A stretch of 64,000 bases of DNA from Trifolium pratense (GCF_020283565.1 NC_060063.1:47452856-47516855), one strand, 5' to 3'; shown: positions 48,547 through 60,630, counted from the first letter of the stretch. Notes: generated by a model not told the origin, from the letters alone. Program-made: numbers and translations.

Positions 48547-48851
48547 CTAGTTTTAAAGTCACAACAATAGATGGTATAAATCATCAATTGCTTGCTTCTC
48601 TTATGAAATTTTCTACTTATATATTAGTGTTGTTTTTTAGTTGCTTTGTGATTGTATGTCTTCTGAAGAAGCAAAGAATAATAAGTATGTAATGTGATGT
48701 GTCTATTAATTGGTACAACTATTTAATGATTTATTTCAATGCTGGTTAATTTGTTAGTATAATAAGAGAAAATAGTTGATTTGGTTCCTGAATGTGTGAG
48801 TCACGTTTGTTATAGTTTCCGAATGTATCAAATTACAAACACATCTTTAAG

Positions 48852-49168
48852 TAGGGGTGGGCATAGTTCGGTTATGGAGGAAAACCGAATCGAATTGAAC
48901 TGAATCAAACTTTTGCCAAAATTCACAGTAATCGAACCGAATTGTTAAAGTGGTTCGATTTTATGGTTCTGAACTAAACCATAATTAACTTCTCACTAAA
49001 GCGAACCAAACCATTAAGAGAACTGAACCGAACTAAACTGATAATCATGAATCAAACCGAACTGTTTCAGTTTAGTTTTAAAACCGTTAGTTATGGTTCA
49101 GTTTTTTTGGTTTGGTTCGGTTTAGTTCGACAGTCCGGTTCGGTTTTTTGGTTTTTTTCCACCCCTAT
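48852..49168. mobile_element. small TIR DNA element (317 bp)
   Basis: Ends TAGGGGTGG and CCACCCCTA are inverted. The 9-bp ATCTTTAAG occurs directly on both sides (48843-48851 and 49169-49177). The interior is built of 'ccgaactaaac' and 'ggttcggttt' motifs in both orientations. A 9-bp duplication points to a Mutator-like mover, while the TIR looks hAT-like, so the superfamily is open. Confidence 0.8.
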
Positions 49169-49217
49169 ATCTTTAAGTGTCTTTTGTGTGTAAATCGAAA
49201 AGAATAATACATTTTAA

Positions 49218-49340
49218 CGAGCTTTAGCATAGGACGGATCGTTCGGGAAAATTCGAGTTTGATTCCTGGGCAAAACAATAACTTGTTAGAGATCCCTTCC
49301 TCTAGAAACTGATGGGTTAACACCAAAAAAAAAAATTTAC
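49218..49340 (+). mobile_element. possible SINE-like repeat
   Basis: 'acgagctttagcataggacg', a B-box-like 'gagtttgattcctgg', and an A-rich end '...gttaacaccaaaaaaaa' resemble a Pol III-derived element. There is only one copy in the window. Confidence 0.4.
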
Positions 49341-50453
49341 ATTTTAGTCAGACAAATCTATCTTAGTCGTCGTATTAATTATTAACTTATAGACTAAACT
49401 TAATTGTAGCTCAAATTTTGAATACATTCAAGCCAACTTAAGCCTTTGGAAGAAAAACATCCCAGTCGTACCTCTTGAATGAAGACTTCAACTAATCATA
49501 AGATTCATAAGTCATGCCTATGAAAATCCTCTATTTCGAAGCCTCTTTCTTGGCGCACAAGTCAAGCCTCCGGAGCACCCATAGGATCCTCTTCTAATTC
49601 ATCAATAATCCTTCGGGAAATAAAAAACTGCCTTCTTCACGCGATCACGCACCCATAGGATCCTCTTCTAATTCCACACTACGTTCACAAAATAACTTAA
49701 ATCAGTATTTGATAGTCCATACATAAATCTTAGATTATATAATTTTCTGAAGTATAAGAAAAGTAAAGGCATACAAATTAAGTGAACTATTGGTAAGAGA
49801 AGAAGGAAAAGTGGAAAGAATATATAAACTGAATCTTTTATACATTAACTAAAATTAAATGATTAGTTGTATTGTATTAAATGATTAGTTTTAAGATGAT
49901 ATGGGTACGTACCTTTGATAATACACCGGATACGAATACGGTATTATGATTATGTTTGGGATGTGAGCAATTTTAGACCAAGTTGCACATGTTTTTTCTG
50001 ACATTCTTCAACTAAGAGTGAATCACCAAAGATTTGCAAAGTATGTAAGTTGGTAAGACGTGACATTCTTTCCGGCAACAATGTCAATTTATTGCAATAG
50101 TCTATCTTGATATGTTGAAGTGATGAGATGTTGCATATCCAATCTGGCAATGCCTTTAGATCATCACAATAATGAAAGGTGATTTTTTGGAGGGAAGGAA
50201 GATAGTTGATGTCATCTTTAAACCATATTTCAGTTGCTTGAAAATGTTGACTTGAAAAATACACAAACTCAAGATTCTCGAGAGAAGTAAGATTCTGCCA
50301 CCAATATCGTGGGACATTTTTTACATCCATAATAGGTTGATTAATCTGCAAGAAAAGAGGAGTGCAACTGATCGAGTATTGTGACGCTGCTATATTTATC
50401 TTTGAAGTCCACTCACCACTGCACTTGCAATGATAATTTCTTAATGTTTGGAC

Positions 50454-50780
50454 TGTTAAATATGCTTGGATCTCATCCCCAAAAGCTAGCTCAAAGGGTG
50501 AGGTTGTTCTCACATATTTATACACTTAACCGCCCGGGAACCTAAGCAATGTGGGACTTCAAACAAACTCCAACAACACAACAACATATTCAACACCCAC
50601 CCTCACGCCTAGCGTGGTCCTGGGTCAAATGCCCACACTGCAGTCCTTAACCCGGCTCTGATACCATGTTAAATATGCTTGGATCTCAACCCCAAAAGCT
50701 AGCTCAAAGGGTGAGGTTGTCCTCACCTAAGCAATGTGGGACTTCAAACAAACTCCAACAACACAACAACATATTCAACA
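50454..50780 (-). mobile_element. TRIM retrotransposon, 327 bp, in the NLR LRR exon
   Basis: LTRs 50454-50595 (142 bp) and 50667-50780 (114 bp; a 28-bp segment present in the other LTR is missing) both begin TGTTAAATATGC and end ATTCAACA on the plus strand. Minus-strand TGGTATCAGAGCC (plus 50654-50666) directly adjoins the right LTR as primer-binding site, and a GAGGGTGGG purine tract adjoins the left LTR. The internal domain is only 71 bp. A perfect 5-bp target duplication TGGAC is at 50449-50453 and 50781-50785. Confidence 0.95.
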
Positions 50781-50974
50781 TGGACAAGTAGGCATGTGAG
50801 TTAACATTGGGCACTCAGAAATTTTCAGAAAAGATAGACAAGGAAATTGAGGCAACAAAAGATGATGTGAAGTGTTAATATTATTGAAATCATCTCCCTT
50901 CCTCTTCCATCCCACCAGTTTCACACAGTCCCGTATCTCTAGTCTCTTCAAAGATGCGAAGAATGGTTTGTGAT

Positions 50975-51954
50975 TGTTGGTGTTTTGATTGGCTACATTT
51001 TGCAAAAGCCAACCAGCCAGATGCTGGACTGAGGTGCTGTAGCATTATAGTACAGCATCCTGATGCTCTGTTTTTCGTGCAGAATTTTTATTTCAAATCT
51101 TAGTCAAGATTTGCTTAAATTATATATTCAGGCACGTGCGTCTGGGCAAAACGAGCCTTGCTCAGCAAGTTTTATTGAAGTCGGCTGAAGGAATGTTATT
51201 TAAAACAAAAATATAATTATATTATATTTTTAGCGTTTTTTTTTGTTTGGTACAACATGAATTATATTTCTGGAAATAATTTAGGGTTGGCCACAATTCC
51301 TACAGCTGTATTTGTCTGAAGACCTAGCTTGCCCATCAAGACAATTGAAGACTATAAATATGTGAAGCCTCAAGCTATTTTACTGGTGTATTCTAAACCG
51401 TGTTTTTTTACAAAGTGTGAGTTTTTAAGGTTTAGAGTTTGTGTCTTTTGTCAGCCTTTATTGTGTCACTTTGATGCAAGTTTAGGATTGTGTTTTATTG
51501 TTAATTGTAAGCTACTCCTAAGCTTTGAAGCAGGGAGTTAGTGTGTGTGATTCACTCATAAGCTTTTAAGCAAGAGTGTGGTCTAGTTTCTAGGAGAGTG
51601 TCTCCATCTTGATCGTTATTATTGACAGCAACATGGTACATGTTGTTAGAGGGAATTTGGGACGGGGTCTCATTATCTAAGAAGTTCTTAGATAGGATTG
51701 CACGGGTAGTGTCTAGGCGATAAGTCAAGTACCGGGTGTTGGTCGAGGGCTTTGAACTAGAGCTATTATAGTGGATTCATTCCTGGATTGGTATCCCATA
51801 GAGTAGGTGACGTTGCACTGAACTGGGTTAACAAACGATCTGTGTTATTTATTATTCTGATATTTATCGCTTTATTTTATTCAGCGTTTGTGATGCTACA
51901 CCACATGCTGTAGCATCATCTGTAGCATTGTGTCCACTGCGTGCCGGAATTTCA
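50975..51954 (+). repeat. left LTR of the copia element (980 bp)
   Basis: Starts TGTTGGTGTTTTGATTGGC and ends GCCGGAATTTCA. Contains palindromic 'gctgtagcatcat' and 'atgctacacc' motifs near both ends, and a TATA-like 'gactataaatatgtg' at about 51350. Confidence 0.93.
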
Positions 51955-52020
51955 ATTGGCATCAGAGCAGGCACCATGTTCTGTTTTGTGTGAGCTCCAG
52001 GGAAGATACTTTCTAGCAAT

Positions 52021-54387
52021 ATGGACAAGGAAGGAGGATCTGTCACCAGACCACCTCTTCTAGATGGTTCCAATTATGATTATTGGAAATCGCGAATGAT
52101 GGCTTTCTTGAAATCCATGGATAGCAAAACTTGGAAAGCTGTTCTGAAAGGATGGGACCCCCCTGTGATTGTAGACAAAGAAGGAAAGTCAACACTTGAA
52201 TTGAAACCTGAGGAGGAATGGTCTAAAGAAGAAGATGCGCTTGCTCTAGCAAACTCAAGAGCATTGTATGCATTATACAATGGGGTGGACAAACACATCT
52301 TTAGACTCATAAAAAAATGTGTTTCTGCAAAAGAAGCTTGGAAGATTCTCGAAACTGTTCATGAAGGTACCTCTAAGGTAAAAATGTCTAGATTATAAAT
52401 TCTCGCTACTCAGTTTGAAAATCTTAGAATGAGGGATTATGAAACCATTCAGGAGTTTCACATGACTATACTTGACTATGATAATCAATTTGATGCCTTG
52501 GGAGAAAAGATATCTGAAGAGAAATTAGTAAGAAAAATGCTTAGGTCTCTTCCTAAGAAATTTGATATCAAAGTTACTGCAATAGAAGAAGCCAAAGATA
52601 TATCTGAGATGAAGTTGGATGAGCTGGTTGGATCATTGCAAACATACGAAGTGGCTACAAATGAAAGAACTAAAAAGAAGAACAAGAACATTGCTTTTGT
52701 CTCCAATGCTGATGATGAAGAAGTGCAGAGTGACATGGAGACTGATGAAAGTATTTTAGATGCAATTGTGCGTCTTGGTAGAGAATTCAACAAAGTCTTG
52801 AAGATGATGGACAAAAATTCAAGACCAAACAAAGGAAAAGGAGTTCAATGTCATGATTGTGAGGGTTATGGTCATGTCAAAGCTGAGTGTCCTACGTTTT
52901 TAAAAAATAAGAAAGGGGGAATGTCACCCACTTATTCTGATAAAAATTCTGAAAAAGAATGTGATGACAATACAACAAAACGGGTGATGGCCTTTACAGG
53001 AAAGTATGACTCTGATAATGAGTCTTGTGATGGAGAGGTAACCTACGAAGAACTTGCTGATTCCTACAGAGAACTATATTTCAAGAGTGAAGAAATATGC
53101 AGAGTTATCGAGAAACAAAAGGTAACCATCAATCAAATGAAGGTAGAGAAAATTGAAAATATGTCAAAGATGGATGAGCTCCAGAAGAAGGTAAATTATC
53201 TAACCTCTGATCTTGATGAAGCTAAGGAAGTCATAGAAAAATTAAATGCTGACATTTGGCGTTTGAGAAAATTCTCTGAAATGTTGTATAAAGATGATGA
53301 TCACCTTGATAAACTTCATAAAGTTGATAGTCAACTAGAAGAAATTTTAGAGAAAAATGTTCGAAAGCCTAAACATATTGGACTTAGCTATGAAAATGTC
53401 AACAAGCACAGAGGCTATAATTCCGATCTCATGTATACACATCCAAAAGAAACACAAAGTACAAGGATGCTTAGAAAGACGCTGCAGCATCCTAAGCAGC
53501 ATCATGAAACCAGGTATAAGGGTAAACGACGCTCTTGGATATGTCATCACTGTGGAAGAAAAGGGCACATAAGACCTTTCTGTTACAAACTATATGGGTA
53601 TCCTAACATAAACTCTCAACCTAAACCAGCTCCTATGACTATTCCAACTCAGAAAGAATGGAAACCTAAAAGTATGGATATGAAGACTAGTGATGTAATT
53701 CTACCCGAGAATAAGGTAGCTAGCCTAATTGCTCACACATCATTTAGAGCATCATCAAGAGAAAACTGGTATTTTGATAGTGGTTGTTCTAGACATATGA
53801 CTGGCATTAGCAAATTTCTTGTTGACTTGAAATCCTACCCGACTACCTTTGCAACCTTTGGTGATGGAGCAAAAGGAGAGATTGTGGGTATAGGAAAGCT
53901 GAGCAACAATCGCTTGCCTAAACTTGATAATGTTTTATTAGTAAAAGGATTGACTGCTAATCTGATCAGCATCAGTCAATTATGTGATCAAGGCATGAAG
54001 GTAAAATTCACTAAGTCTGAATGTTTAGTTACAAATGACAAGGGTGACTTGTTAATGAAAGGTGTTAGATCAAAGGACAATTGTTATTTGTGGGTTCCTC
54101 AAGAAGAAGCTAATGTGTCAACCTGCTTGATAACCAAATCTATGATGAAATCAATAAATGTGGTAATAGATGATACACTAGAAGGAATTGTGCTAGATGC
54201 TGCAGATGCTGCTACAGCATCTCTCCCACATGATGATGCTCCTGAGATAGTTGAAGAATGTATTGTGACTCTTGAGAATATTGCTACAGAAGAAAAATTT
54301 GCTGATATTTTTACTAAGGCATTGGATGCAGTCCAATTTAAAAAATTGCGAGGCAAACTTGTGATTTGCCTATTTGAAGAGTTATAG
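52021..54387 (+). pseudogene. copia gag-protease ORF with fused pol tail
   Basis: The N-terminal gag region (PLLDGSNYDYWKSRM, then AWKILETVHEGTSKV) is interrupted by an in-frame TAA at 52396-52398 and continues in the same frame from 52429. Two CCHC zinc knuckles follow (CHDCEGYGHVKAEC, and CHHCGRKGHIRPFC), then a long Glu/Lys coiled-coil-like stretch, then the region around the aspartic protease (WYFDSGCSRHMTG) and the start of the gag-pre-integrase segment (DNCYLWVP). The frame then jumps to the very end of RNase H (EEKFADIFTKALD) near 54290, so integrase, RT and most of RNase H were removed in frame. Confidence 0.88.
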
Positions 54388-54393
54388 CAATTA

Positions 54394-55802
54394 TTGCTAG
54401 TGTGGCGTGCAGTTTTCTTCTCAATTTATTTAGTAATGCACGCTGTTATGGGTAATGTTGAAACATCTGAAGATTTGGTAAGAATTTTGTGTTTGTTGAT
54501 GATAAGGATGTTTCTTGTGGTGAGAAAGTATTTGTCAGAGAAAGTTATGTGGTGTTCTCCCCTGCTGTGTTTAACATTTGTTGGTAATGATATTAGCGCT
54601 CCAACTGCGGTCAAAGATGACTCTGTGTTGGAACATGTCAAGAAGAGTGTTCCTGAGAAAGATGCTGCACATGATTCAACATCTGCAGCACGTGATAATT
54701 TGGATAACATTGTGATACCCGAGTCTCCAGATAATGTTATTGTTCCTAACAAAGAAAAGGGTTCTGAAGCAACTGCTACTGATAATGTTTTTGTTCATGA
54801 TACCTATGTGATCCCTCATGCTGATGATAGTGGTAAAACTATGTCTGTTCCTTTGAATGTTGATAAATCTGCTGAGAAAAATTCAAATGTTATTGATGGG
54901 GACAATCTCAACCTTACTGAGAGGACTCCTGCTCCTAGTACTAGGAGGTTAAGGAGCAATGCTGGTAAAAGTGTGGCTGTTTATAATGTTCCTGTCACGA
55001 CTACCAAGGAAAAGAAAATATATGGTCTTAAAAGACAGTGGAGTAAGGTTACTGGGTCCTCTAAGCCAAAGAAGAAGCTTTTTAAGAGGAAGACTATTTC
55101 CTCTAGTGATTCAGAGTTTGAGGAAGACCAACATGCTACAGCATCTCCTGCATCATCCTCAAAGAAGTCTGTGAAGAAAAAGAGGATCCCTCAAGATGTA
55201 TCCCCTGTACCCATTGACAACATTTCCTTTCATCATGTTGAAAATGTTGACAGGTGGAAATTTGTGATAAAAAGAAGGCTTGCTGTGGAGAGGAATTTAA
55301 GTGAAGATTTTTTACAATGTCAAAAGCTTGTTGAGTTGATTAATGCAGCCGGATTGATGAAAACTGCAACTGGGCTCTAACTACTCATTCCAATACTCGG
55401 TTTATATATGTTGTAGGGACCAGATCACCTTTTGACTTTGGTTCTTATATTTTTTATGAAATTGTTCTGCATGGTAAGTCATGTGCTGTGAAGATGCCTA
55501 TGGCCTTCACTACACTGATGTGTGATATAATTCTAGCTCAACATCCTGGCATTTGTACTGAGGCTGATGTGCCTAGCAAGAGAGGTTGTGATTTGTCTTT
55601 TGGTTTTAGACTGTTTGAGGCTACACATGCTGCAGACTGTGCTGCATCATCTGTCAATCAGTCAACTAATGTTTTGCCTAGGAAGCAAATAATTGTTGAC
55701 CTCAAGGTGATTTCCAATGTCAATCCTGATGTTCTTGATGATAATGCAGGTGGTGAGACTGAGGTAGAGGAGGAGGACTCTGTTGCTAGTCCTTCTATGT
55801 GA
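54394..55802 (+). pseudogene. envelope-like/'plant transposon protein' ORF of the copia element
   Basis: A frame at 54394-55380 has a Ser/Lys-rich middle (TRRLRSNAGKS, then KPKKKLFKRKTISSSDSEFE) and a conserved end (DNISFHHVENVDRWKFVIKR). A stop at 55378-55380 breaks it, and related sequence goes on in a second frame (55488-55802, with AQHPGICTEADV and FRLFEATHAADC). This type of ORF sits downstream of pol in SIRE1-like elements and has been called envelope-like. Whether it ever acted as an envelope is unproven. It is broken here. Confidence 0.75.
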
Positions 55803-56072
55803 CCTGCTTATGCTTTATCTGCATGTCCTTTTGGATTTTAATTTTGTGGGCTACGCCCTGATGCTCTCTGGATTGTAACATGCACAATCCATGTCTGTTG
55901 GCTCCGATACTCCAGGTTTTCTATGCCCCGATGGTCTGTAATATGCACTTTATGAGTTCCTATGCTCTGATTCTCTCTGCACTCTGTGATTCTATATGCT
56001 CTTATACTCTGTGGAAGTCTGTATTTTGCTCCTATTCAATGGTACTGACTTTATTTGTCAGAATTTATGGCT

Positions 56073-56204
56073 AAAAAGGGGGAGTAATATCTGTTGTGTG
56101 CATGATGTGATGAAGAATGCTATAGCATCTAGTATAGCATGTTTGTTTTATGATGCATATGTTGAGGGGGAGTGAAGTTTATGCATGTTTTGAGGGGGAG
56201 TAGA
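56073..56204 (+). promoter_or_regulatory. multiple polypurine tracts of the copia element
   Basis: 'aaaaagggggagtaa' at about 56073, 'gagggggagtgaag' at about 56164 and 'gagggggagtaga' at about 56191, besides the LTR-proximal 'acgggagagat' at about 56606-56616. Repeated PPT-like tracts upstream of the 3' LTR are known from Sireviruses. Confidence 0.75.
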
Positions 56205-56616
56205 ATTTATTTTTCTACTACATCTAATATGCATGTCTGAAGTGGCAATATAGGAATTTATTTTTCCTATTCTATGTGGCATTGATTAAATAAGAAGGAG
56301 TTTATTTCTCCTATCTTGAATCCACTATGTGAGAGTTTTTTTCTCTCTATCTGTACTTTGAGGCTAAGATGTGTTATGTTCCGCTGTTGCATGCCTCTGA
56401 TGCTTACGTGCTAGCTATCTTTTCATCTGATGAATTTCTTACTTTCTTTCTTAGTTGTGTGCTTATGTTGACTCGAAGGAAAGTTTAAATAGCTTAGCAT
56501 CGTTCTACTTTCTTTCCTAGTTGTGTGCTTATGTTGACTCGAAGGAAAGTTTAGACTGTATCTCTCTATGCACTGGCCTAAGGTTGTTTTAGCCAAAATT
56601 TGCCAACGGGAGAGAT

Positions 56617-57602
56617 TGTGGGTTTTTTGATTGGCTACATTTTGCAAAAGCCAACCAGCAACCAGCCAGATGCTGGACTGAGGTGCTGTAGCATTATAGT
56701 ACAGCATCATGATGCTCTGTTTTTCGTGCAGAATTTTTATTTCAAATCTTAGTCAAGATTTGCTTCAATTATATATTCAGGCACGTGCGTCTGGGCAAAA
56801 CGAGCCTTGCTCAGCAAGTTTTATTGAAGTCGGTTGAAGGAATGTTATTTAAAACAAAAATATAATTATATTATATTTTTAGCGTTTTTTTTTGTTTGGT
56901 ACAACATGAATTATATTTCTGGAAATAATTTAGGGTTGGCCACAATTCCTACAGCTGTATTTGTCTGAAGACCTAGCTTGCCCATCAAGACAATTGAAGA
57001 CTATAAATATGTGAAGCCTCAAGCTATTTTACTGGTGTATTCTAAACCGTGTTTTTTACAAAGTGTGAGTTTTTAAGGTTTAGAGTTTGTGTCTTTTGTC
57101 AGCCTTTATTGTGTCACTTTGATGCAAGTTTAGGATTGTGTTTTATTGTTAATTGTAAGCTACTCCTAAGCTTTGAAGCACGGAGTTAGTGTGTGTGATT
57201 CACTCATAAGCTTTTAAGCAAGAGTGTGGTCTAGTTTCTAGGAGAGTGTCTCCATCTTGATCGTTATTATTGACAGCAACATGGTACGTGTTGTTAGAGG
57301 GAATTTGGGACGGGGTCTCATTATCTAAGAAGTTCTTAGATAGGATTGCACGGGTAGTGTCTAGGCGATAAGTCAAGTACCGGGTGTTGGTCGAGGGCTT
57401 TGAACTAGAGCTATTATAGTGGATTCATTCCTGGATTGGTATCCCCCAGAGTAGGTGACGTTGCACTGAACTGGGTTAACAAACGATCTGTGTTATTTAT
57501 TATTCTGCTATTTATCGCTTTATTTTATTCAGCGTTTGTGATGCTACACCACATGCTGTAGCATCATCTGTAGCATTGTGTCCACTGCGTGCCGGAATTT
57601 CA
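56617..57602 (+). repeat. right LTR of the copia element (986 bp)
   Basis: Starts TGTGGGTTTTTTGATTGGC and ends GCCGGAATTTCA. Apart from a short 'ccagcaa' duplication near the start and scattered single changes it matches the left LTR. Confidence 0.93.
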
Positions 57603-58424
57603 GTGATGAATGACCTCTTCGCAATATATGTACTCCAAATCATCAAGGTCACATAACTCAAGTGATTTAAGGAATGGAAGACGTTCCAATGGTGGGAGGT
57701 ATTGGAGACCTTGGCAATAAGTTAGAGTTATTTCAATAGTATGTGTGACAGGAGAAAGCCATCCAAAAAATTTTCCAACTGGTGTCTTGTCTCCGAAGGT
57801 CCATGTCCTAATATCAAGGTGTCTCAAATTGATTAATTTTGAGACAACTTTTGTAGAAAGTACAACTTTTTCATTCAATCTCACTTTTATGGTTTGTAAA
57901 CAAATAAGATTTCCTATGGACTTATGAAGACTTTCTAGCATACAACTTTTTAGTAAGTCAAGAAATCTTAAATGCTTCAATTTTTCAAAGGACACACATA
58001 GTCTGACATCTTCAAAATTGCATAGCTTCAAGACACGCAAGTGTTTGAATGTTGAAATAATTGACTGTTTCTCTCTATCCAATAATTCATCATCATTAAA
58101 AGAAAGCACAATCAAAGTTCGCAGCCTACTAGCATCCAATGATTCCAACAAATAAAATGAGTCAAATTCAACCCATACATGGACAGGTCTTCCTCGAAAT
58201 CCTTTTGCGTTATTATCCAAGTAACAACAATCATCACCAGCTACTTGTTTTGCAAGATCGTGTATTAAATCGTGCATTTTAAAACCAATTATATCACCAT
58301 CTTCATTCAATTTTGCTTCTTGGAAGAATGATTTCATCAAAAAAATATTAACGAATTGATTGCCAAGATTTTCCATGCATTTCCCTTCCAGTGAACAGTC
58401 AAGATAACCATGTGCCGTCCACAT

Positions 58425-59295
58425 TTGAAAATATTAATGACGGGAATATTCTATTCGATCACACACACATTCGCTGTCGGAGCGGGACGTTTATACTGGT
58501 CCGAAAATCATCAAAAAGAACACGAGGTAGATTTTATTTACAAACAAGAAAGTGAAATCTGCAATTTTAATTAAAGAAAGGAAAATATTCAATCACATAT
58601 CCACTTTAAGTTTGCTTAAAATCATTGAATATTTTAGGAATTTTGCTCTATTAGAGTTTTGTGTTGTTGCAGCAAGAAAGAGAGAGTGAAGAAGGAAGAA
58701 TGGGCGAGAGAGCAGAAAGAGGAGAAATTGATATGGTGTAGACAATTGTAGGGTAGAGAGAAATGAAAGATAATGAGAAGAGCGAGAAAAGAGATGCATG
58801 TCAAACTGATAGCACTTCTTCCTTCGAAAATATAAGAACTAGTTTGACTACCGTACATATGTCAACGCATAATTTTGATGATTAATATTTTAATTGTTTA
58901 TTAGTAAAAATTATAAAAACGTGATATTTTGAAAATACTCATAAAATCTTATATGTTAATATTTATATTTATATATTATTAAAAAAATATGGTCAAACCA
59001 AGATAAGTGAATAGTATCATTTAGTCAAAATAGTTTTTATAAAATGGAACGGAGAAAGTACTTCGCAACACTTTCATCCAACGGTTCCTTTAACTCGTTC
59101 ACGGTGGGAGGAGAGATCCTTCACTATCCCACCCTAGAAGGCACCAAAAAGCAAATTGCAAATTTTAGCAAAGTTGACATTGTAACAATAAATTGTGTGA
59201 CGTAACCATCTAGCAATCAGTCAATGATGATGCAAACGATGTGCAAATTCAAGAACACACATCAATTGAACCCTCAAACTTTTTTAAAAATATTA
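58425..59295. other. region 5' of the truncated NLR
   Basis: No NB-ARC sequence continues upstream of 58424, so the truncation point lies here. A degraded MITE-like segment at about 58815-59058 shares 'gttaatatttat' and 'aaaaaaatatg' motifs with the MITE at 59296-59611. Nothing else is recognised. Confidence 0.55.
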
Positions 59296-59611
59296 CTCAT
59301 CCGTCCCACAATAAATGACACAGTTGACTGTTTCACACGAGTTCAGATCAGCTCCATTTTTTTATCCTCCTTTTCCTCCAGTTAAATTTTTCATCGGTGG
59401 AAAAACTGGAGGAAAAGAAGGATAAAAAAATGAAGTTGATCTGAACTCGTTTCACCCATATGATATCTTGAAAATATTTATGAAGTCGAATCCAATAACA
59501 TCTTATACGTTAATATTTATTTTTATTTATTAATAAAAAAATATGATTAAAAGAAGATATATGAATAATAGATATAGCTAAAATGGGTCACTCATTGTGG
59601 GATGGAGGGAG
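59296..59611. mobile_element. Stowaway-type MITE (316 bp) with nested inverted repeat
   Basis: TIRs 'ctcatccgtcccacaataaa' and 'cattgtgggatggagggag' flanked by TA (59294-59295, 59612-59613). Inside, 59340-59385 and 59398-59446 form a second long inverted repeat ('gttcagatcagctccattt' against 'atgaagttgatctgaact'). Confidence 0.85.
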
Positions 59612-59719
59612 TAATTCTTTATAATTATTGGTTATGAACCCAATTTTTTTTAAAAAAAGATGTATTTGTATGTAGTTGAGGCTTTTCCTATTTCAAATCA
59701 AATTAGTAGTATTAAATAT

Positions 59720-60259
59720 TAGGGGTGTACGCAGGTTGGGTTGGGCCGGATTTGGTCTAATCCGTTACAAAATCCGTTTAATATTTATTTGGATGGGTTC
59801 ATCATCAAACCCGCACTTCCAGTATCAAATCCGAACCAACCAACCCGGTTATTAACAGGTTGGTTTGAGTTGGGTTTGAGGGTTGTTCATAAAATTAAAA
59901 ATAATTTTTTTATAGCAATTGTGACACATTTCTATAAAAACCTATAATACAATTTATACACATTTCTAACACTTAAATTGAATAAAATGCACTCATTTAA
60001 CTTCAAATAAAAATTCATCCATAATCATAACACTTAATAATATAAATAAGAGTAGCAAATTCTCATAAAACACATTTTTTTCATGACTGGGTTGGGTACA
60101 TGGGTAGACGGGTTCAGAAACTCAAATCCAATACCCAAACCGAATACTTGTGGGCATGGTGATTGGATCGGGTTCTACCCGCAAATGAACGAGTTCGGGT
60201 AAATAATGGATTGGGTTGGATTGGGTTCGCGGTTTGACCCGCATGCATGAACACCCCTA
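59720..60259. mobile_element. hAT-like non-autonomous element (540 bp)
   Basis: Inverted ends TAGGGGTGTACGCAGG and '...gcatgaacacccct' plus A. The flanks TTAAATAT and TTAAATAG agree at 7 of 8 positions, fitting a hAT 8-bp duplication. The interior is rich in 'gggttgggtt' and 'ggatcgggttc' motifs and non-coding. Confidence 0.75.
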
Positions 60260-60630
60260 TTAAATAGGGTTATGTTTGAAAAAAAATAAAAAATGTGTTT
60301 AGTAACTTCAAAATGTACTTATATTTATGCACAAATTTTATATTTGAAAAAATGATTATAACTAGGGACGGAGAGAATATACTATTAGGGAAAAAAAAAA
60401 AAACTAACATATATCTTTAGGACACTTGATAATATATTATAAATAAAAAAAATTGTATTAAAAATTGTGCATTTCTTTTATTTATTAATAGTCAAAGATA
60501 ACTTCTTTAAAAAAAGTCAAAATTACTTTATTCTAAATTAAACCATGGATAAGGAAAATTATTAATACCGATATTTCGTTTGAAAATGTCAACAACTTTT
60601 AATTTAATGCAGTAAAAAAAAAAAAATATA

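Larger units (their letters stand above)
48547..49949. other. gene-free region between CYP88D copy C and the NLR remnant
   Basis: It contains the copy C 3' region, a TIR element (48852-49168), a SINE-like piece (49218-49340) and a 25-bp direct repeat ('cacccataggatcctcttct...') at about 49576-49600 and 49650-49674. No coding segment was recognised. Confidence 0.6.
50975..57602 (+). mobile_element. Sirevirus-like copia LTR retrotransposon, pol-deleted
   Basis: A 6.6-kb element with LTRs 50975-51954 and 56617-57602 that differ at only about a dozen places by eye. The perfect 5-bp duplication GTGAT is at 50970-50974 and 57603-57607. The primer-binding site follows the left LTR (TTGGCATCAGAGC). 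The gag/protease-side ORF is at 52021-54387 and the envelope-like ORF at 54394-55802. Most of integrase, all of reverse transcriptase and nearly all of RNase H are missing. Several polypurine tracts (about 56073, 56164, 56191) precede the right LTR, a Sirevirus trait. It is inserted in an LRR exon of the NLR remnant. Confidence 0.93.
49950..58424 (-). pseudogene. CNL-type NLR, 3' part, interrupted by two retroelements
   Basis: Host pieces on the minus strand are 58424-57603, 50974-50781 and 50453-49950. The first begins WTAHGYLDC and carries the MHD motif (FKMHDLIHDLAKQVAGDD), marking the end of an NB-ARC domain, then leucine-rich repeats (HLRVLKLCNF, KHLRFLDLL, INLRHLDI). The P-loop, RNBS motifs and coiled-coil N-terminus are absent, so the gene is 5'-truncated. 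The LRR frame runs cleanly across the copia insertion once one GTGAT copy is discounted. After the TRIM the frame shifts (about 50410-50440), and the conserved end SKIAHIPN is in yet another frame than the LRRs. Intracellular pathogen receptor by family; this copy cannot make a full protein. Confidence 0.92.

Noticed and set aside
51329..51541. 70-aa protein
   Set aside because: It lies entirely inside the copia LTR and is a chance frame; the matching frame in the right LTR is disrupted.
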